64,000 nucleotides of DNA from DATLED01 sp035525495 (lineage in GTDB: Bacteria > Actinomycetota > Acidimicrobiia > Acidimicrobiales > CADCTF01). A program made the translations under genes and the position numbers. The stretch lies in assembly GCA_035525495.1 (NCBI GenBank), contig DATLED010000081.1, positions 89,153 to 153,152 of the forward strand, in the 5' to 3' direction. The notes beneath the pieces were generated by a model. It did not search any database. It was not told the origin of the DNA and saw only the letters and a list, made by a program, of their open reading frames with translations. Positions 61,630 through 64,000 of the stretch are shown piece by piece (position 1 is the first letter of the stretch; each line of letters begins with the position of its first letter).

Positions 61630-63054
61630 GAGAAATAGTCAAGACCTGTGGATCGGTTTCTTCCGCTGATTACGCGGCGGCTTCCTGATCCTTCGTCGCA
61701 GTCCGCTCGATGAGCACTCCTTTCTCGAACTTGGCGCCGGCCCGGACGAGGGCGACGAGGTGGGGTGCGTTGACCGACCGCCACCGCGACTGGGCGGCTT
61801 CGATGAGCTTGAAGGCCATGGCCAGGCCCGCCGCTCTCGAGCCCGGTCCCTTGGTGACCTTGGTCCGCAGGCGGACGGTGGCGAACGTCGACTCGATCGG
61901 GTTGGTCGTCTTCAAGTGGATCCAGTGCTCGGCCGGGAAGTCGTAGAAGGCGAGCAACGGTTCGGCGTCGTCGACGATCTTGGCGACCGCCTTGGGCCAC
62001 TTCACCGCGAACTCCTGAGCGAACGCGTCGATCGCCGTCACCGCGTGCTGGCGGTCCTCGGCGTCGCGGATCTCGGCCAACAACTTGCGGGCCGTGGGCT
62101 GCACCGACTTCGGCAACGCGTTGAGACAGTTCGCCGCCTTGTGCACCCAGCACCGCTGCTCGGTCGTCTCGGGCCACACCTTGCGGAGCGCGGCCCAAAA
62201 GCCGAGGGCGCCGTCGCCGACGGCGACCATCGGCGCACGCATCCCGCGGCGCTTCAGGTCGCGCAACAGATCCGCCCACGACTCGGTCGACTCGCGCAGC
62301 CCGTCGGTGATAGCCACCAGCTCCTTGGTGCCGTCCACCCGCACGCCCACCACCACCAGCGTGCACAACCGGGCCTCCTCGAGGCGCACGTTGAAGTGGA
62401 TCCCATCGACCCAGACGTACACGTAGTCGCGGTCATCGAGGCGACGCTCGGCGAACGCCCGCTGCTCGGCCTGCCACTGCTTGGTCAGCCGCGTGATCAC
62501 CGACGCCGACAACCCCGCCGACGAACCGAAGAACTCCTCCAAGGCGGGCGCGAAGTCGCCCGAGCTCATCCCGTGCAGGTACATGAGCGGCAACACCTCG
62601 GACACCTTGGGGCGCTTCCGGCACCACGGCGGCACGATCACGCTCCGGAACCGCTGCCGCTCGCCCGTCACCTCATCCACGCGGCGGTCATTGACCCGCG
62701 GCGCGCCTGGATCTCGATCCCGCCCGCCGCGGTCACGATCGTGCGCGGCTCGGCGTGACCGTTGCGAACAACCAGCCGCCGACCGAGCTCGTCGCGCTCA
62801 TCGGCGAACGCCGCGACATAGCCGTCGGCCTCCGCCTCGATCGCGGCAGCCAACATCCGGCGGGCCCCTTCGCGGACGATCTCGTCCAGGTCCGCGGCCA
62901 GTTCCGCGCGGACATCATCATCAGTCACTACTCTCAACATTGGCGTTCCTTCCCGCCGGCGTCTCACCGCCAGCGAAGACTCGTGTGTGTTCAACGAGGA
63001 AGGTACGCCGCGCCTCCGAACGGATGGCCGATCCACAGGTTCTGGTTATAACTC
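61630..63054. mobile_element. IS256-family insertion in istB, 1425 bp
   Basis: The ends are 27 bp imperfect inverted repeats (21 of 27 match), beginning GAG and including ACCTGTGGATCGG. The target duplication CTGCCGGG is at 61622-61629 and 63055-63062, 8 bp as expected for IS256. Length and a single transposase gene fit the family. Confidence 0.92.
61670..62940 (-). pseudogene. IS256-family transposase, one frame break
   Basis: The N-terminal part from ATG 62940 (MLRVVTDDDVRAELAADLDE to TIVTAAGGIEIQA) is in one frame; from about 62700 the rest (RVDEVTGERQRFRSVIVPPW onward) is in another. The DDE residues are YVWVDGIHFNVR (Asp), VGDGALGFWAALRKVWP (Asp) and TNPIESTFATVR (Glu). A two-base difference near 62700 separates the parts. 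IS256 transposases are not known for programmed shifting, so decay or sequence error is more likely. Confidence 0.85.
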
Positions 63055-63333
63055 CTGCCGGGCCGAACTCATCGTCATCGACGACATCGGGATGCTGCCC
63101 GCAGGACAAGAAGCCGCCGAAGCCTTCTACCGAGTCGTCGACGCCGCCTACGAAAGACGCAGCGTCGCCGTCACCAGCAACCTCCACCCCGCCGGCTTCG
63201 ACACGATCATGCCCAAGACCCTCGCCACCGCGGCGGTCGACCGGCTCCTCCACCACGCCCACCTCGTCATCACCGAAGGGACAAGCCACCGACTCACCCA
63301 AGCCCTCGCCGGCCACGGCGTCCACGCCCTCAC

Positions 63334-63606
63334 ATGACCCTGCTCTGGCACCTCGCCCGAGTCCTCTACAGCATTGCCGCCATCAGCGTCGCCCTCATCG
63401 CGACCGACAGTCCGCTCCTCGCCGCCGCCCCACCGGCCACCGACGACCCAGCCAACGACGAGAGCCCCGCCCCACCCGAGGCCGTCGCACGCGCACCCCC
63501 TCGACACCTGCGCCAAGCCCCTCCGTCCCTACGAGCACGCCTGGCCAGGCACCCCAACCAGCAGCGCCGGGGAGAACCCCTGTCCGCCAGCAAGGAGAAC
63601 TACTGA
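63334..63606 (+). CDS. Short reading frame after istB
   Basis: ATGA overlap with the istB end gives 90 residues. The start (WHLARVLYSIAAISVALIAT) could be a membrane or signal segment; the rest is Pro/Ala/Arg-rich. It runs into the IS21 right-end repeats. It may be non-coding. Confidence 0.25.
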   Translation: MTLLWHLARVLYSIAAISVALIATDSPLLAAAPPATDDPANDESPAPPEAVARAPPRHLRQAPPSLRARLARHPNQQRRGEPLSASKENY

Positions 63607-63650
63607 CCACCACATGGAGAACGAGATGTCCCTTGACAGCTCACCCATCG

Positions 63651-64000
63651 GAGCTGCCTCGCCGGTCGGAAGGGAGGGCCGCGGCGCACCCAAGGCCTTC
63701 ATGTCGAGGCGACGTGCCACTCAGCACCCGAGGAACCCGCTAGCGCCGGGGCGTGACCGTGATCGGGAAGCGCCGGGCATGTCGTCCCACGACTATCCCT
63801 GATTGCCGGTGCAGTGCATGTGGCATCCGCACCGCGCCGGGCGGTCTCCCCTGACAAGCGCAATGAGCCTTGGAAGGTCCGCCAGGAGTGTCCCCTCGAG
63901 TGGTGGGATTTGAGGGCCTGATCTGGCCGGTGTCTCCTATCGGGTCGAGCTCGTTGAAGGGCTCTGCGGCGATCTGAGAGGCCGGTTTTGGAGGGGTCCA
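63651..64000. other. Right edge, no gene supported
   Basis: No frame shows a recognisable protein. GTGTCC-type motifs occur near 63885 and 63949, but I cannot tie them to an element end. Confidence 0.4.

Larger units (their letters stand above)
61125..63337 (+). pseudogene. istB: istB ATPase, broken by frame shifts and an IS256-type insertion
   Basis: ISTB pieces: LPDELTALLRRMRLPYLRAA (frame 1), then RRKTAGLPAGKTFDSWTETD to NLAIAGPSGTGKTHLVEALA (Walker A, shifted near 61325), then back to WFSLETLTAAFARAKVD (near 61545). The IS256-type copy (61630-63054) splits the gene before Walker B. After it AELIVIDDIGMLPAGQEAAE continues to TEGTSHRLTQALAGHG. Removing the insertion and one 8 bp duplicate restores RICRAELIVIDD in frame. 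The two small shifts are additional. Confidence 0.88.
59370..63650. mobile_element. IS21-family element, interrupted
   Basis: Left end: CGGACAC occurs at 59376, 59400, 59422 and 59445, a 22-24 bp ladder followed by GGGTTCTCC, typical of IS21 terminal multiple repeats. Right end: the inverted form GGAGAACCCCTGTCCG begins at 63571, with a weaker copy about 46 bp later. Between them lie istA and istB, the latter carrying an IS256-type insertion. Exact outer ends are approximate. Confidence 0.8.

Noticed and set aside
62690..62720. Programmed frameshift in the IS256 transposase
   Set aside because: No slippery heptamer or downstream structure is obvious, and the family normally uses one frame.
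61760..62758. 332-codon frame antisense to the IS256 transposase
   Set aside because: His/Arg-rich shadow of the transposase; no ribosome binding site or domain.
1..64000. CRISPR array
   Set aside because: No regularly spaced 25-40 bp repeats with unique spacers and no cas gene; the 23 bp-period repeats near att sites have 13 bp cores and only two or three copies.

Overview
The window is high-GC DNA with GTG/TTG starts, 1-4 bp gene overlaps and actinobacterial protein types (CmtR-like regulator, ArsC with an N-terminal helical extension). I infer a high-GC actinobacterium, possibly an acidimicrobial lineage; no rRNA or housekeeping gene fixes the taxon. Nearly everything is accessory: tandem integrative elements that use the 3' end of a tRNA-Arg(ACG) gene as attachment site.

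Region 1 (1-3630), element maintenance: a partial gene at the left edge, an XseA-like protein with a C-terminal membrane helix, a short SSB, a winged-helix-type protein and a sigma-factor-like protein, plus two copies of an 80 bp repeat with inverted ends.

Region 2 (3896-31276), the centrepiece: a Dpd-type DNA 7-deazaguanine modification and restriction island. A DUF6884/YaaA-like protein (DpdC candidate), two DpdB paralogues flanking DpdA, and a small ribbon-helix-helix protein lead into a dedicated preQ0 pathway: FolE2 (GTP to dihydroneopterin triphosphate), QueD, QueE, QueC. DpdA would exchange guanine in DNA for preQ0. Eight translationally coupled genes follow: dpdE (SNF2-like), dpdF (RecQ-like), dpdG, dpdH (P-loop), dpdI, dpdJ (large helicase), dpdK (PLD-like) and dpdD. 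They would form the restriction arm that discriminates unmodified DNA. A GHKL ATPase gene follows.

Region 3 (31455-41932): an ADP-ribosylglycohydrolase-like protein, a minimal ATP-dependent DNA ligase, an HNH nuclease, a PD-(D/E)XK-like nuclease, a zinc-ribbon protein, TIGR02391, DUF4238 and PIN-like proteins, then a tyrosine integrase with the tRNA-Arg(ACG) 3' end just upstream of it.

Region 4 (41933-57740), a second element of toxic-ion resistance: a fluoride riboswitch controlling a CLC-F antiporter, arsenic genes (arsR, aqpS, arsC), cadmium/lead-type genes (cmtR-like, CDF-like), a MerR-type operon, an MFS transporter, a frameshifted crcB and nhaA. It holds one intact and one decayed copy of a second integrase type, and ends with a paralogue of the first integrase and an identical 44 bp tRNA-end copy. 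An intermediate degenerate copy lies at 44632.

Region 5 (57741-64000): a phosphotransferase and an IS21-family element whose istB is interrupted by an IS256-family copy with an 8 bp target duplication. Reading-frame breaks cluster in the right part (49-63 kb); the 27 kb Dpd block has none.
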